A stretch of 64,000 bases of DNA, taken from positions 186,001 through 250,000 of the forward strand of contig NZ_JODC01000003.1 of the NCBI RefSeq assembly GCF_000720765.1. Direction: 5' to 3'. The position numbers and the translations under genes were made by a program. The notes beneath the pieces are model-generated. The model worked only from the letters and a program-made list of their open reading frames with translations, had not been told where the DNA came from and made no database searches. Position 1 is the stretch's first letter. Every line of letters begins with the position of its first letter. This document shows, piece after piece, positions 50,180 to 59,273 of the stretch. This stretch comes from Streptomyces sp. NRRL S-646. Lineage in GTDB: Bacteria; Actinomycetota; Actinomycetes; Streptomycetales; Streptomycetaceae.

Positions 50180-52927
50180 ATGAAGCAGCAGGGTGCGAAC
50201 CCAGAGGGCACCAAGAGCACCTCTGACGCTTCGTCGCGCCCCGGCAGCGACTCCGGCTCCGGCTCCCGCACCGACTCGGACACCGCTTCGAAGGATGTCA
50301 ACAGGGGCGAGGACGACTTCCTGGACGAGGCGCACATCGACGAGGTCGAGGGCGACGAACCGCTGCTCCCCGCGCGCGTGCACCGTCCGTCGGATCTGAT
50401 GCGCCTCCTGGTGGGTGTGCTGGGGATCATCCTGCTGCTGGCGATCGCCGCGTTCGCGCACGGCACCACCTCGGGGCTCGAACAGGACATCAACAAGGGC
50501 ACCGGGCAGGCGCCCGACCTGCTCATCAAGATCGCCGGCCTGGCCTCCAGCATCGCGATCCTGCTGGTGCCGGTCGCGTTCGCGATCGAGCGGCTGATCA
50601 AGCGCGACGGGCTGCGCATCGCCGACGGCGTCCTCGCGGCGGTCCTCGCCCACGGAGTGACTCTCGCCACAGACCTGTGGGTCGCCAAGGGCGCCCCCGG
50701 CTCCCTCCAGGAGGCGCTCACCCAGCCCTCCCCCGGCGACATCCACGCCCTGACCGACCCCGTGCACGGCTATCTCGCACCGGTCATCGCGTACATGACC
50801 GCCGTCGGCATGTCGCGGCGGCCGCGCTGGCGTGCGGTGCTGTGGATCGTGCTGCTCCTCGACGCGTTCTCGATGCTCGTCACGGGCTACACGACACCGT
50901 TCTCGATCATCCTGACGGTGCTGATCGGCTGGACCGTGGCCTACGGGACGCTGTACGCGGTCGGCTCGCCCAACGTCCGCCCCACCGGGCGGACGCTGAT
51001 GGCGGGCCTGCGGCACGTCGGCTTCCGCCCGGTGACCGCGTCGCGCGAGGAACTGCCGGAGACACCGGAGACCGGCGACCGCGGACGGCGCTACTTCGTC
51101 ACACTCGAGGACGGCCCGCCCCTGGACGTGACGGTCGTCGACCGGGAGCAGCAGGCGCAGGGCTTCTTCTACCGCGTGTGGCGCAACCTGACACTGCGCG
51201 GCTTCGCCACCCGCAGCAGCCTCCAGTCGCTGCGCCAGGCACTGGAGCAGGAGGCCCTGCTCGCCTACGCAGCGATCGCGGCCGGCGCGAACGCACCCAA
51301 GCTGATCGCGACCTCCGAGCTCGGTCCCGACGCCGTGATGCTCGTCTACGAGCACACCGGTGGGCGCACCCTCGACACCCTCGCGGACGACGAAATCACC
51401 GACGAGCTGCTGCACGACACCTGGCACCAGGTACGCGCACTGCAGTCCCGCCGCATCGCGCACCGCAGGCTGGTGGGCGACGCGATTCTGGTGGATCGTT
51501 CCGGCACGGTCATCCTCACCGACCTGCGCGTCGGCGAGATCGCGGCCGGCGATCTGCTGCTGCGCATGGACATCTCGCAGCTCCTGGTGACGCTGGGGCT
51601 GCGGGTGGGCGCCGAGCGCGCGGTGGCGTCGGCAGTGGGCGTGCTCGGTCCCGACGACGTGGCCGACTGCCTGCCGATGCTGCAGCCCATCGCGCTCAGC
51701 CGCACCTCCCGCGCGACCCTGCGCAAGCTGGCCCGGGAACGGGCCCAGCGCGAGCGCGAGGCGGTACTGGAGGCCACCCGCCAGGCCAAACAGGCCCGCC
51801 TGGAGGACGCCTCGGACCAGACCGGGCCCGTACTCGAAAAGCCCGACAAGAAGGCCGTACGCGCTGAGCAGCGGGCCGAGAAGCGGGCCATCGACGAGGC
51901 CATCGAGGAAGCGCGCGAGGAGGACCTGCTCACACAGATCCGGCACCAGGTGCTGCTGATCAGGCCGCAGGCGCCGGTCGAGCCTGCCCGGCTCGAGCGG
52001 GTACGGCCGCGGACGCTGATCAGTTTCATCGCCGGTGCGATCGGCGCGTACTTCCTGCTGACGCAGCTCACCCACATCGAGTTCGGTCCTCTGGTCGCCA
52101 ACGCGCAGTGGGGCTGGGTCGTCGCCGCCGTGCTGTTCTCGGCTCTGAGCTACTTCGCGGCGGCCATGGCCCTCCTGGGGTTCGTACCGGAGCGGGTGCC
52201 GTTCCTGCGGGCCGTGGCGGCGCAGGTCGCCGGATCGTTCGTCAAGATCGTCGCGCCGGCCGCGGTGGGCGGTGTCGCCCTCAACACGCGCTTCCTGCAG
52301 CGCGCGGGGGTGCGCCCGGGGCTCGCGGTGGCGAGCGTCGGCGCCTCGCAGCTGTTCGGGCTCGGCTGCCACATCCTGATGCTGCTGTCGTTCGGCTATC
52401 TGACCGGCACCGAGAAGACGCCGTCCCTGTCGCCGTCCCGAACCGTCATCGCGGGGTTGCTGACGGTGGCCGTGCTCGTCCTCGTCGTCACCTCTGTGCC
52501 GCTCCTGCGGAAATTCGTCGCCACGCGCGTGCGGTCGCTTTTCGCGGGTGTCGTGCCGCGCATGCTGGACGTGCTGCAGCGGCCACAGAAGCTCGTCACC
52601 GGCATCGGCGGCATGCTGCTGCTGACCGCCTGCTTCGTGATGTGCCTGGACGCCTCGATCCGCGCCTTCGGCCAGGAAGGCACCTCGCTCAGCATCGCCA
52701 GCGTCGCCGTCGTCTTCCTCGCCGGCAACGCGCTCGGCTCCGCGGCCCCTACGCCGGGCGGCGTGGGCGCCGTGGAGGCGACCCTGACGGTCGGCCTGAT
52801 CGCCGTGGGCCTGCCCAAGGAGGTGGCAGCCCCCGCCGTGCTGCTGTTCCGGCTGCTGACGCTGTGGCTTCCGGTGCTGCCGGGCTGGCTGGCCTTCAAC
52901 CAGCTGTCGCGCAAGGGTGCGCTGTAG
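50180..52927 (+). CDS. Pseudokinase-flippase membrane protein (MprF/UPF0104-like C terminus)
   Basis: A 915-residue protein. A polar, acidic N terminus (1-75) is followed by about six membrane segments (75-275). A cytoplasmic domain (about 290-560) resembles a lipopolysaccharide-kinase/ABC1-like fold with H-R-R-L-V-G-D-A-I and L-T-D-L-R-V-G-E where kinases have HxD and DFG, so catalytic residues look lost. A charged coiled-coil (560-620) leads to ~8 C-terminal membrane segments typical of the lysylphosphatidylglycerol-synthase flippase domain (P-A-A-V-G-G-V-A-L-N-T and A-A-P-T-P-G-G-V-G-A-V-E). ATG 50180 is preferred; GTG 50156 adds eight residues. Confidence 0.82.
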   Translation: MKQQGANPEGTKSTSDASSRPGSDSGSGSRTDSDTASKDVNRGEDDFLDEAHIDEVEGDEPLLPARVHRPSDLMRLLVGVLGIILLLAIAAFAHGTTSGLEQDINKGTGQAPDLLIKIAGLASSIAILLVPVAFAIERLIKRDGLRIADGVLAAVLAHGVTLATDLWVAKGAPGSLQEALTQPSPGDIHALTDPVHGYLAPVIAYMTAVGMSRRPRWRAVLWIVLLLDAFSMLVTGYTTPFSIILTVLIGWTVAYGTLYAVGSPNVRPTGRTLMAGLRHVGFRPVTASREELPETPETGDRGRRYFVTLEDGPPLDVTVVDREQQAQGFFYRVWRNLTLRGFATRSSLQSLRQALEQEALLAYAAIAAGANAPKLIATSELGPDAVMLVYEHTGGRTLDTLADDEITDELLHDTWHQVRALQSRRIAHRRLVGDAILVDRSGTVILTDLRVGEIAAGDLLLRMDISQLLVTLGLRVGAERAVASAVGVLGPDDVADCLPMLQPIALSRTSRATLRKLARERAQREREAVLEATRQAKQARLEDASDQTGPVLEKPDKKAVRAEQRAEKRAIDEAIEEAREEDLLTQIRHQVLLIRPQAPVEPARLERVRPRTLISFIAGAIGAYFLLTQLTHIEFGPLVANAQWGWVVAAVLFSALSYFAAAMALLGFVPERVPFLRAVAAQVAGSFVKIVAPAAVGGVALNTRFLQRAGVRPGLAVASVGASQLFGLGCHILMLLSFGYLTGTEKTPSLSPSRTVIAGLLTVAVLVLVVTSVPLLRKFVATRVRSLFAGVVPRMLDVLQRPQKLVTGIGGMLLLTACFVMCLDASIRAFGQEGTSLSIASVAVVFLAGNALGSAAPTPGGVGAVEATLTVGLIAVGLPKEVAAPAVLLFRLLTLWLPVLPGWLAFNQLSRKGAL

Positions 52928-53004
52928 TACCAAGACCGTAGCCGTCCTACCTCTTACGGCCCGTGCTCCGAGCGCCCCCGCGCGCGTGACGCCAGGATGG
53001 GAGC

Positions 53005-54558
53005 ATGCCGAACCCTTCTCGCCCGCGCGCGGCCGCCCTGACCGCCACCCTCCTGCTGCTGTCCTCCGTGCTGGCGGGCTGCAGCGACAGCTCCAAGGAC
53101 GCCAAGGACGAGGACCTGTCGGCCCAGAAGCTGGACTGGGAGGACTGCCCGGCCCCGTCCGCGGCGGAAGGCGGCGGCAACGCCCCGTCACCTCTGCCGA
53201 ACGGCGGCCAGTGGCAGTGCGCCACCATGAAGGCACCCCTCGACTGGACGAAGCCCAAGGGCGACACGATCGGCATCGCACTGATCCGGGCGAAGACGAG
53301 CGGCGACAGCAGCAAGCGCATCGGCTCGCTCGTCTTCAACTTCGGCGGGCCCGGCGGCTCGGGCGTCACCACGCTGCCCTCCTTCGGCCAGGACTACGCG
53401 AAACTGCGCACCCGCTACGACCTGGTCAGCTTCGACCCGCGCGGCGTCGGCGCCAGCGCCCCCGTGAAATGCGAGAACGACCAGCAGCTCGACGCGTACT
53501 TCCAGCAGGACGCGACCCCCGACGACACCGGCGAGCGCACCACGTACCTGAACAACACCAAGAAGTTCAACGCGGCCTGCGAGAAGAACTCCAAGAAGGT
53601 TCTGCCGCATGTGCGCACCACCGACGCAGCCCGTGACATGGACCTCATGCGGCAGGTCCTCGGCGACGACAAGCTGTACTACTTCGGCATCTCGTACGGC
53701 ACGGAACTCGGCGGCGTATACGCCCACTTGTTCCCGAACAAGGTGGGCCGTGCCGTCCTCGACGCGGTAGTCGACCCGACGCAGAACGCCGAGCAGAGCT
53801 CGCTCGGACAGGCCGAGGGCTTCCAGCTCGCGCTCGACAACTTCGCCGCGGACTGCACGTCGAAGGCCGGTGCGTGCCCCATCGGCGACACCGCGCAGGA
53901 CGTGAAGGACCGTATCGCCAAGCTGCTGAAGGACCTCGACGCGAAGCCCATCTCCGGCATCCTCCCCCGCCGGCTGACCCAGACCGCCGCGACCAACGGC
54001 ATCGCGCAGGCCCTGTACTCCAAGGACTACTGGCAGTACCTCACCGAGGGCCTGGAGCAGGCGTACGGCGGCGACGGCAAGGTCCTCATGGCGCTGTCCG
54101 ACTCGCTGAACGGGCGCAGCGAGAACGGCGAGTACAGCAACATCACCGCCGCCAACATCGCCATCAACTGCGCCGACGAGAAGCCCCGCTACAGCCCCGG
54201 CTACGTGCAGCAGAAACTGCCCGAGTTCCGGTCCGCCTCACCCCTGTTCGGCGACTTCCTGGCCTGGTCCATGGTCAGCTGCACCGACTGGCCCGTCGCG
54301 GGTGCCGCCGACCATCCGGACGTGAGCGCGCCGGGGGCCGCGCCGATCCTCGTCGTGGGCAACACCGGCGACCCCGCCACGCCGTACGAGGGTGCGAAGA
54401 AGATGGTGGACGCGCTGGGCAAGGGCGTCGGCGTGGAGCTGACGTACAAGGGGCAGGGGCACGGCTCCTACGACAGCAAGAACAAGTGCGTGCAGGCCGC
54501 CGTGAACGGTTATCTGCTGGACGGGAAGGTTCCGGCGGCCGGAACCGTCTGTTCCTGA
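53005..54558 (+). CDS. slpD: Lipoprotein alpha/beta-hydrolase peptidase (SlpD/Tap-like)
   Basis: A 517-residue exported lipoprotein: lipobox V-L-A-G-C with Cys26, then the tripeptidyl-aminopeptidase fold. F-N-F-G-G-P-G-G-S-G forms the oxyanion region, Y-F-G-I-S-Y-G-T-E-L-G-G holds the nucleophile Ser, N-T-G-D-P-A-T-P the Asp and Q-G-H-G-S-Y the His. S. lividans has two such tandem genes, slpD and slpE, for mycelium-bound proteinases, and this pair fits that arrangement. It cuts peptides outside the cell. The next gene is a paralogue, 136 bp downstream. Confidence 0.88.
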   Translation: MPNPSRPRAAALTATLLLLSSVLAGCSDSSKDAKDEDLSAQKLDWEDCPAPSAAEGGGNAPSPLPNGGQWQCATMKAPLDWTKPKGDTIGIALIRAKTSGDSSKRIGSLVFNFGGPGGSGVTTLPSFGQDYAKLRTRYDLVSFDPRGVGASAPVKCENDQQLDAYFQQDATPDDTGERTTYLNNTKKFNAACEKNSKKVLPHVRTTDAARDMDLMRQVLGDDKLYYFGISYGTELGGVYAHLFPNKVGRAVLDAVVDPTQNAEQSSLGQAEGFQLALDNFAADCTSKAGACPIGDTAQDVKDRIAKLLKDLDAKPISGILPRRLTQTAATNGIAQALYSKDYWQYLTEGLEQAYGGDGKVLMALSDSLNGRSENGEYSNITAANIAINCADEKPRYSPGYVQQKLPEFRSASPLFGDFLAWSMVSCTDWPVAGAADHPDVSAPGAAPILVVGNTGDPATPYEGAKKMVDALGKGVGVELTYKGQGHGSYDSKNKCVQAAVNGYLLDGKVPAAGTVCS

Positions 54559-54694
54559 GGCCCGCCACGAATCCAGGTTAAAGCAGCAGGTCAGGAGGTT
54601 ATCCACAGGCTCAGGCAGGTCTGGCTTGATCCGCCTACGATGGCCTGACAGCCGTCTGCTGCTCGATGCGGACGGCCCGTGAGGGGGGACGCAC

Positions 54695-56251
54695 ATGGCG
54701 CGATTCGTACGGTGGACGGCTCTGGGGGCCGCCGCAGCGCTGCTGGTGGGGGGTTGCAGCAGCGGTTCGTCGTCCGACGGCGGCAAGGGCGGCGGGAGGA
54801 CGAGCGCGGCCGCCTCGCCCTCGTCCGGCTCCGAGGGCACCACGGCCGCGCTGCCCTCCTCACTGACCACGCAAAAGCTCGCCTGGGGCCACTGCAAGGC
54901 CGCCGACGACTCCCCGGCGCCGGGCAACGACTGGCAGTGCGCGACGCTCAAGGTGCCGCTGGACTGGTCGAAGCCGCAGGGCGAGACGATGGGCCTCGCG
55001 CTGATCCGCGCCGAGGCCCGCGGGGGCAAGCGCATCGGCTCACTGCTGTTCAACTTCGGCGGCCCCGGCGCCCCGGGCGTCTCCTACCTGCCGTCCTTCG
55101 GCCCCACCTTCGCCAAACTCCGCGAACAGTACGACCTGGTCAGCTGGGACCCGCGCGGCGTCGGATCGAGCGGGGGAATCCGCTGCCGCAGCGACAAGGA
55201 GATCCAGGCCGCGGAGTCCGTGGACACCACACCGGACACCCCGGCCGAGGAGAAGGCGTACCTCCAGGACGCCGTCGACTTCGGCAGGGGCTGCCAGAAG
55301 GCCGCCGGAAAGCTGATGTCGCATGCGTCGACCACCGATACCGCCCGCGACATGGACCTGATGCGCCAGGTGCTGGGCGACTCGGACATGCACTACTTCG
55401 GCATCTCGTACGGCACCGAACTCGGCGGTGTCTACGCCCACTTGTTCCCGAAGAGGGTGGCTCGGCTCGTCCTGGACGCCGTGGTCGACCCGAGCGCCGA
55501 CGTGGTGGGCCACGCCGAGAACCAGGCCAGGGGCTTCCAGCGGGCACTCGACGACTACCTCAAGTCCACGGGACAGGACCCGGCGCAGGGATCCCGGAAG
55601 ATCTCGGCCCTGCTGAAGCGGATCGACGCCCACCCGCTGCCGACCTCGAGCGGCCGCAAGCTCACCCAGACCCTCGCGCTGACCGGACTGGCGTACCCCC
55701 TCTACTCCGAGCAGAGCTGGCCCAGTCTGACCAGCGCACTGAACTCGGCTGAGGACGGGGACGGTTCGGAACTGCTGTCGCTGGCCGACGGCTACAACGG
55801 CCGCGACGCTTCCGGGCGCTACGAGACGTCGACCCACTCGCAACGAGTCATATCGTGCCTGGACAGCAAGCTGCGGCCGACACCCGCCGAAACGAAGAAG
55901 CGGCTGGCGCAGTTCGAGAAGATCTCGCCCGTTTTCGGCGACTTCATGGGCTGGGACACGGCCGGCTGGTGCCACGACTGGCCGGTGGCGGGCCAGTGGG
56001 TCACCCCGCCGGCCGGCGCACCCAGCGCGGCCCCGATCCTCGTGGTCGGCAACACCGGCGACCCGGCGACGCCCTACGAGGGCGCCCGGAAGATGGCCGA
56101 CGAGCTGGGCAAGGGCGTCGGTGTGGAGCTCACCTGGAAGGGCGAGGGACATGGTGCGTACGGGAAGGGGAGCGACTGCGTCGACTCGACGGTGAACGCG
56201 TATCTGCTGAACGGGACGGTGCCGAAGGACGGAAAGGTCTGCTCCTCGTAG
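54695..56251 (+). CDS. slpE: Lipoprotein alpha/beta-hydrolase peptidase (SlpE/Tap-like)
   Basis: A 518-residue paralogue of the preceding gene. The lipobox is L-V-G-G-C with Cys21, followed by a Ser/Gly linker. The triad motifs are Y-F-G-I-S-Y-G-T-E-L-G-G (Ser), N-T-G-D-P-A-T-P-Y-E-G-A (Asp) and E-G-H-G-A-Y (His); long stretches are the same as in SlpD, so the pair arose by tandem duplication. It should sit on the outer face of the membrane and cut peptides for uptake. It ends before a terminator shared with the convergent moeZ. Confidence 0.88.
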   Translation: MARFVRWTALGAAAALLVGGCSSGSSSDGGKGGGRTSAAASPSSGSEGTTAALPSSLTTQKLAWGHCKAADDSPAPGNDWQCATLKVPLDWSKPQGETMGLALIRAEARGGKRIGSLLFNFGGPGAPGVSYLPSFGPTFAKLREQYDLVSWDPRGVGSSGGIRCRSDKEIQAAESVDTTPDTPAEEKAYLQDAVDFGRGCQKAAGKLMSHASTTDTARDMDLMRQVLGDSDMHYFGISYGTELGGVYAHLFPKRVARLVLDAVVDPSADVVGHAENQARGFQRALDDYLKSTGQDPAQGSRKISALLKRIDAHPLPTSSGRKLTQTLALTGLAYPLYSEQSWPSLTSALNSAEDGDGSELLSLADGYNGRDASGRYETSTHSQRVISCLDSKLRPTPAETKKRLAQFEKISPVFGDFMGWDTAGWCHDWPVAGQWVTPPAGAPSAAPILVVGNTGDPATPYEGARKMADELGKGVGVELTWKGEGHGAYGKGSDCVDSTVNAYLLNGTVPKDGKVCSS

Positions 56252-56286
56252 CCCGGACAGCAGGACTCGCAGCCCGGGCAGCGGAA

Positions 56287-56317
56287 AGGGGCCCGGCACC
56301 CGCGGTGCCGAGCCCCT
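56287..56317. terminator. Terminator between slpE and moeZ
   Basis: AGGGGCCCGGCACC (56287-56300) pairs with GGTGCCGAGCCCCT (56304-56317). The single irregular pair is G-U on the minus strand but C-A on the plus strand, so the hairpin is better formed for moeZ, and the minus-strand copy is followed by TTTCC. Confidence 0.7.
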
Positions 56318-56334
56318 CCCGGGAAGGCGTGCGT

Positions 56335-57513
56335 CTAGTAGACCGGCTTGTGCGGCTCGATCTGGTTGACCCAGCCGATCACGCCGCCGCCGACGTGCAC
56401 GGCGTCGGCGAAGCCCGCGGACTTCAGGACCGCGAGGACTTCCGCACTGCGGACACCCGTCTTGCAGTGCAGGACGATCTTCTTGTCCTGCGGGAGGGTC
56501 TCCAGGGCGGCGCCCATGAGGAACTCGTTCTTCGGGATCAGCTTGGCGCCGGGGATCGAGACGATCTCGTACTCGTTGATCTCGCGGACGTCGATGATCT
56601 CGATGTTCTCGCCGTCGTCGATCCACTCCTTGAGCTGCTTCGGAGTGATCGTCGAGCCGGCGGCCGCCTCCTGGGCCTCCTCGGAGACGACGCCGCAGAA
56701 GGCCTCGTAGTCGATGAGCTCGGTGACGGTGGGGTTCTCGCCGCAGACCGCGCAGTTCGGGTCCTTGCGGACCTTGACCTGGCGGTACTGCATCTCCAGG
56801 GCGTCGTAGATCATCAGGCGGCCGACCAGCGGCTCGCCGATGCCTGCGAGGAGCTTGATGGCCTCGTTGACCTGGATGGAGCCGATGGACGCGCACAGCA
56901 CGCCCAGGACGCCGCCCTCGGCGCAGGAGGGGACCATGCCCGGCGGCGGGGGCTCCGGGTACAGGCAGCGGTAGCAGGGGCCGTGCTCGGACCAGAAGAC
57001 GGAGGCCTGGCCGTCGAAGCGGTAGATCGAACCCCACACGTACGGCTTGTTGAGCAGCACGCACGCGTCGTTGACCAGGTAGCGGGTCGCGAAGTTGTCC
57101 GTGCCGTCGACGATCAGGTCGTACTGGCTGAAGATGTCCATCACGTTGTCGGCCTCGAGCCGCTCCTCGTGAAGGATCACGTTCACGTACGGGTTGATGC
57201 CGAGGACGGAGTCGCGCGCGGACTCGGCCTTGGAGCGGCCGATGTCGGCCTGGCTGTGGATGATCTGGCGCTGCAGGTTCGACTCGTCGACCTCGTCGAA
57301 CTCCACGATGCCGAGCGTGCCGACGCCCGCCGCGGCCAGGTACATCAGCGCCGGCGAGCCCAGGCCGCCGGCGCCCACACAGAGCACCTTGGCGTTCTTC
57401 AGCCGCTTCTGCCCGTCCATCCCGACGTCGGGGATGATCAGGTGGCGGGAGTACCTGCGGACCTCGTCTACGGTGAGCTCAGAGGCTGGCTCGACCAGGG
57501 GTGGCAGCGACAC
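56335..57513 (-). CDS. moeZ: MoeZ: sulfur-carrier adenylyltransferase/sulfurtransferase
   Basis: A 392-residue fusion of MoeB and rhodanese. The adenylyltransferase part has G-A-G-G-L-G-S-P-A and D-x-V-D-E-S-N-L-Q-R-Q, with zinc Cys in R-C-L-Y-P-E and C-A-V-C-G. The rhodanese part (about 285-392) carries the active Cys in L-H-C-K-T-G-V-R-S. It adenylates and thiocarboxylates small sulfur carriers for molybdopterin, cysteine or thio-compound synthesis. A sigma-R promoter at 57558-57583 links sulfur transfer to thiol stress. moaE at 24 kb is a likely pathway partner. Confidence 0.95.
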   Translation of the reverse strand: MSLPPLVEPASELTVDEVRRYSRHLIIPDVGMDGQKRLKNAKVLCVGAGGLGSPALMYLAAAGVGTLGIVEFDEVDESNLQRQIIHSQADIGRSKAESARDSVLGINPYVNVILHEERLEADNVMDIFSQYDLIVDGTDNFATRYLVNDACVLLNKPYVWGSIYRFDGQASVFWSEHGPCYRCLYPEPPPPGMVPSCAEGGVLGVLCASIGSIQVNEAIKLLAGIGEPLVGRLMIYDALEMQYRQVKVRKDPNCAVCGENPTVTELIDYEAFCGVVSEEAQEAAAGSTITPKQLKEWIDDGENIEIIDVREINEYEIVSIPGAKLIPKNEFLMGAALETLPQDKKIVLHCKTGVRSAEVLAVLKSAGFADAVHVGGGVIGWVNQIEPHKPVY

Positions 57514-57557
57514 GGGGACTCCGTTGGTCGGTCAATCACTACAGTTGTTCTCCCCGT

Positions 57558-57583
57558 AACACTGCCACGGCCTTCTTCATTCC
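57558..57583 (-). promoter_or_regulatory. Sigma-R promoter of moeZ
   Basis: On the minus strand GGAAT (57583-57579), exactly 18 nt, then GTT (57560-57558), 45 nt before the moeZ start. The -35 overlaps the stop codon of the preceding polysaccharide gene, so moeZ can be switched on separately from that cluster. Confidence 0.85.
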
Positions 57584-58326
57584 GAGACACCCGTTCCGAT
57601 CCGCGAGACGATTTCGTCCCAGTAGCCGGGCATGGTCTCCCAGGGGTCGGCGCGGCCACCACGGTCGGTGTGGTCGGTGAAGTAGATGGTCGAGGCGCCC
57701 TGCCAGCGGGCGATGCGCAGTGCTTCCTCCAGGTGGGGGCGGGGTACCCCGTGGACGAAGTGGCAGAAGCGCTCGGGCGGATGGTCCGCGGTCCACTCGG
57801 CCACCTGCGACCAGCGGTAGTCGCTCCAGGAACCGGAGAAGGTGACCAGCTGGTCGGCCGTCTCGGCGTAGCCGGGGTGCGGGTGGGTGCCGTGGCCGAG
57901 GACGATGTGGCCATCGTCACGGATCCCGCGGAGTGTGGTGACGGTGCGGCGGACCTCGGGGAGCGAGACACGTTCGGTCGGGCAGCGGTCCAGCAGGAAG
58001 CCGTCGACCCGGTACCAGTCGATGTAGCGGTGCGCGTCGGAGATCACCTCGCCGAAGGTGCGGACCCCATGACCGGTGTCGAGGTGGCCGAGGACCCGCA
58101 CGCCCGCGTTGCGCAGGCGGCCGGCGGCCTCCAGGCAGTGCGGGTCGAGGCGGGAGCCGGGGCCGTCGGCCACGTTGAGGACGACCCAGTGCAAGGGCGT
58201 TCCCGGGCGGGTGAGTTCGCCCCACTCGGTGGGTGCGACAAGGGGGTGTGCGTATCCGGGGATGCCGAAGCCGGTGCGGACGTCGGTGCTCGCGGTGCCC
58301 GCTTTGGTGCTGGTCAGATACGGCAT
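57577..58326 (-). CDS. Spherulation-specific family 4 (Sph3-like) glycoside hydrolase
   Basis: A 249-residue TIM-barrel-like protein. It has I-P-G-Y-A-H-P near residue 22, the acidic strand W-Y-R-V-D-G-F-L-L-D-R near 103 where family hydrolases keep their catalytic Asp/Glu, and F-T-D-H-T-D-R near the end. Spherulin-4 domains are glycosidases (for example fungal Sph3, GH135) that cut galactosamine-containing polymers. No signal peptide is visible, so unlike fungal members it may stay in the cytoplasm or leave by another route. It overlaps the epimerase gene by 13 bp and ends the cluster. Confidence 0.8.
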   Translation of the reverse strand: MPYLTSTKAGTASTDVRTGFGIPGYAHPLVAPTEWGELTRPGTPLHWVVLNVADGPGSRLDPHCLEAAGRLRNAGVRVLGHLDTGHGVRTFGEVISDAHRYIDWYRVDGFLLDRCPTERVSLPEVRRTVTTLRGIRDDGHIVLGHGTHPHPGYAETADQLVTFSGSWSDYRWSQVAEWTADHPPERFCHFVHGVPRPHLEEALRIARWQGASTIYFTDHTDRGGRADPWETMPGYWDEIVSRIGTGVSE

Positions 58327-59273
58327 GCCGCCTCCATCCAGATGTCGGCGAGGGACTCTTCGAGGTTGATGCGGGGCCGCCAGCCGAGCCGGTCGCGTGC
58401 GGTGCGCACGTCGGCCTGCTGCCAGCTGCCGCAGCCGTCGGGGTACGGGTACGCGACGGGGGCCGCGTGGTCGGATTCGCTGCGGGGGTGGCCGATGGTG
58501 GCCCGCAGCGGGCCGGGCGGGCCGTCGAGTTCGTGGAGCGCGCCGCCGTATCCGGCCACGCGGGCGAGCATGGCGGCGGCGTCCCGCAGCCGGACGGCGC
58601 GGCCCGAGCCGATGTTGATGACGCCCTGCGCGGCGGAGAGCGAGGCGGCATGCACGGCACGAGCCACATCGCGTACGTCGATGAAGTCGCGCTGGACACC
58701 GAGGCCGCCGAGCTTGAGCTCGCCGTCGCCGGACTGCATCGCGCGGCGCATGGCCTCGGCGAGCCGGCCGAGCGGCGAGCCGGCGGGGGTGCCGGGGCCC
58801 GCCGGTGAGAAGACCCGGAGGACGACCGCGTCCAGGCCAGACCCCAGAACCAGTTCGGTGGCGGCGAGCTTGCTCACGCCGTACGGGCCGCCGGGCCGCG
58901 GGACGGCGTCCTCGGCCGTCGACGAACCCGGCTGGCTCGGGCCGTACTCGGCGCCGCAGCCGATCTGCACCAGGCGGGCGCCGCAGCCACTGCGGCGCAG
59001 GGCCTCGCAGACGGTGGCAACGGCGACGGTGTTGTGGCGGGTGAGGTCGCGGGCGCCGCCCCGGGTGGCGCCGGCGCAGTTGATGACGACGCCGGGGTGA
59101 ACCGCGTCGAGGAAGCGGGTGAGGGCTCCGGGGCTGCCGGACGCGAGGTCGAAGCGGACGTCGGCGTCGTCGCCGCGGCCGAGCGCGGTGAGCTGGACGG
59201 CCGGGTCGGCGAGCAGACGGTCGGCGACGAAGCGGCCGAGGTAGCCGTTGGCTCCGATCAGCAGGACTCTCAT
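58314..59273 (-). CDS. NAD-dependent sugar-nucleotide epimerase-like SDR
   Basis: A 319-residue extended SDR. G-A-N-G-Y-L-G is the NAD loop, Y-G-V-S-K the catalytic Tyr/Lys pair near residue 130, and Q-R-D-F-I-D-V-R-D-V the C-terminal substrate part. GalE/PelX-type enzymes make UDP-GalNAc, the precursor of Pel and galactosaminogalactan, from UDP-GlcNAc; here the substrate is inferred from context. The ATG (59271-59273) overlaps the stop of the 15-codon leader ORF (ATGA). Confidence 0.85.
   Translation of the reverse strand: MRVLLIGANGYLGRFVADRLLADPAVQLTALGRGDDADVRFDLASGSPGALTRFLDAVHPGVVINCAGATRGGARDLTRHNTVAVATVCEALRRSGCGARLVQIGCGAEYGPSQPGSSTAEDAVPRPGGPYGVSKLAATELVLGSGLDAVVLRVFSPAGPGTPAGSPLGRLAEAMRRAMQSGDGELKLGGLGVQRDFIDVRDVARAVHAASLSAAQGVINIGSGRAVRLRDAAAMLARVAGYGGALHELDGPPGPLRATIGHPRSESDHAAPVAYPYPDGCGSWQQADVRTARDRLGWRPRINLEESLADIWMEAACRI

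Noticed and set aside
50138..53281. 1047-codon minus-strand frame opposite the flippase-like gene
   Set aside because: Shadow of the 50180-52927 gene. It is rich in Arg, Gln, Gly and His with no domain signal.
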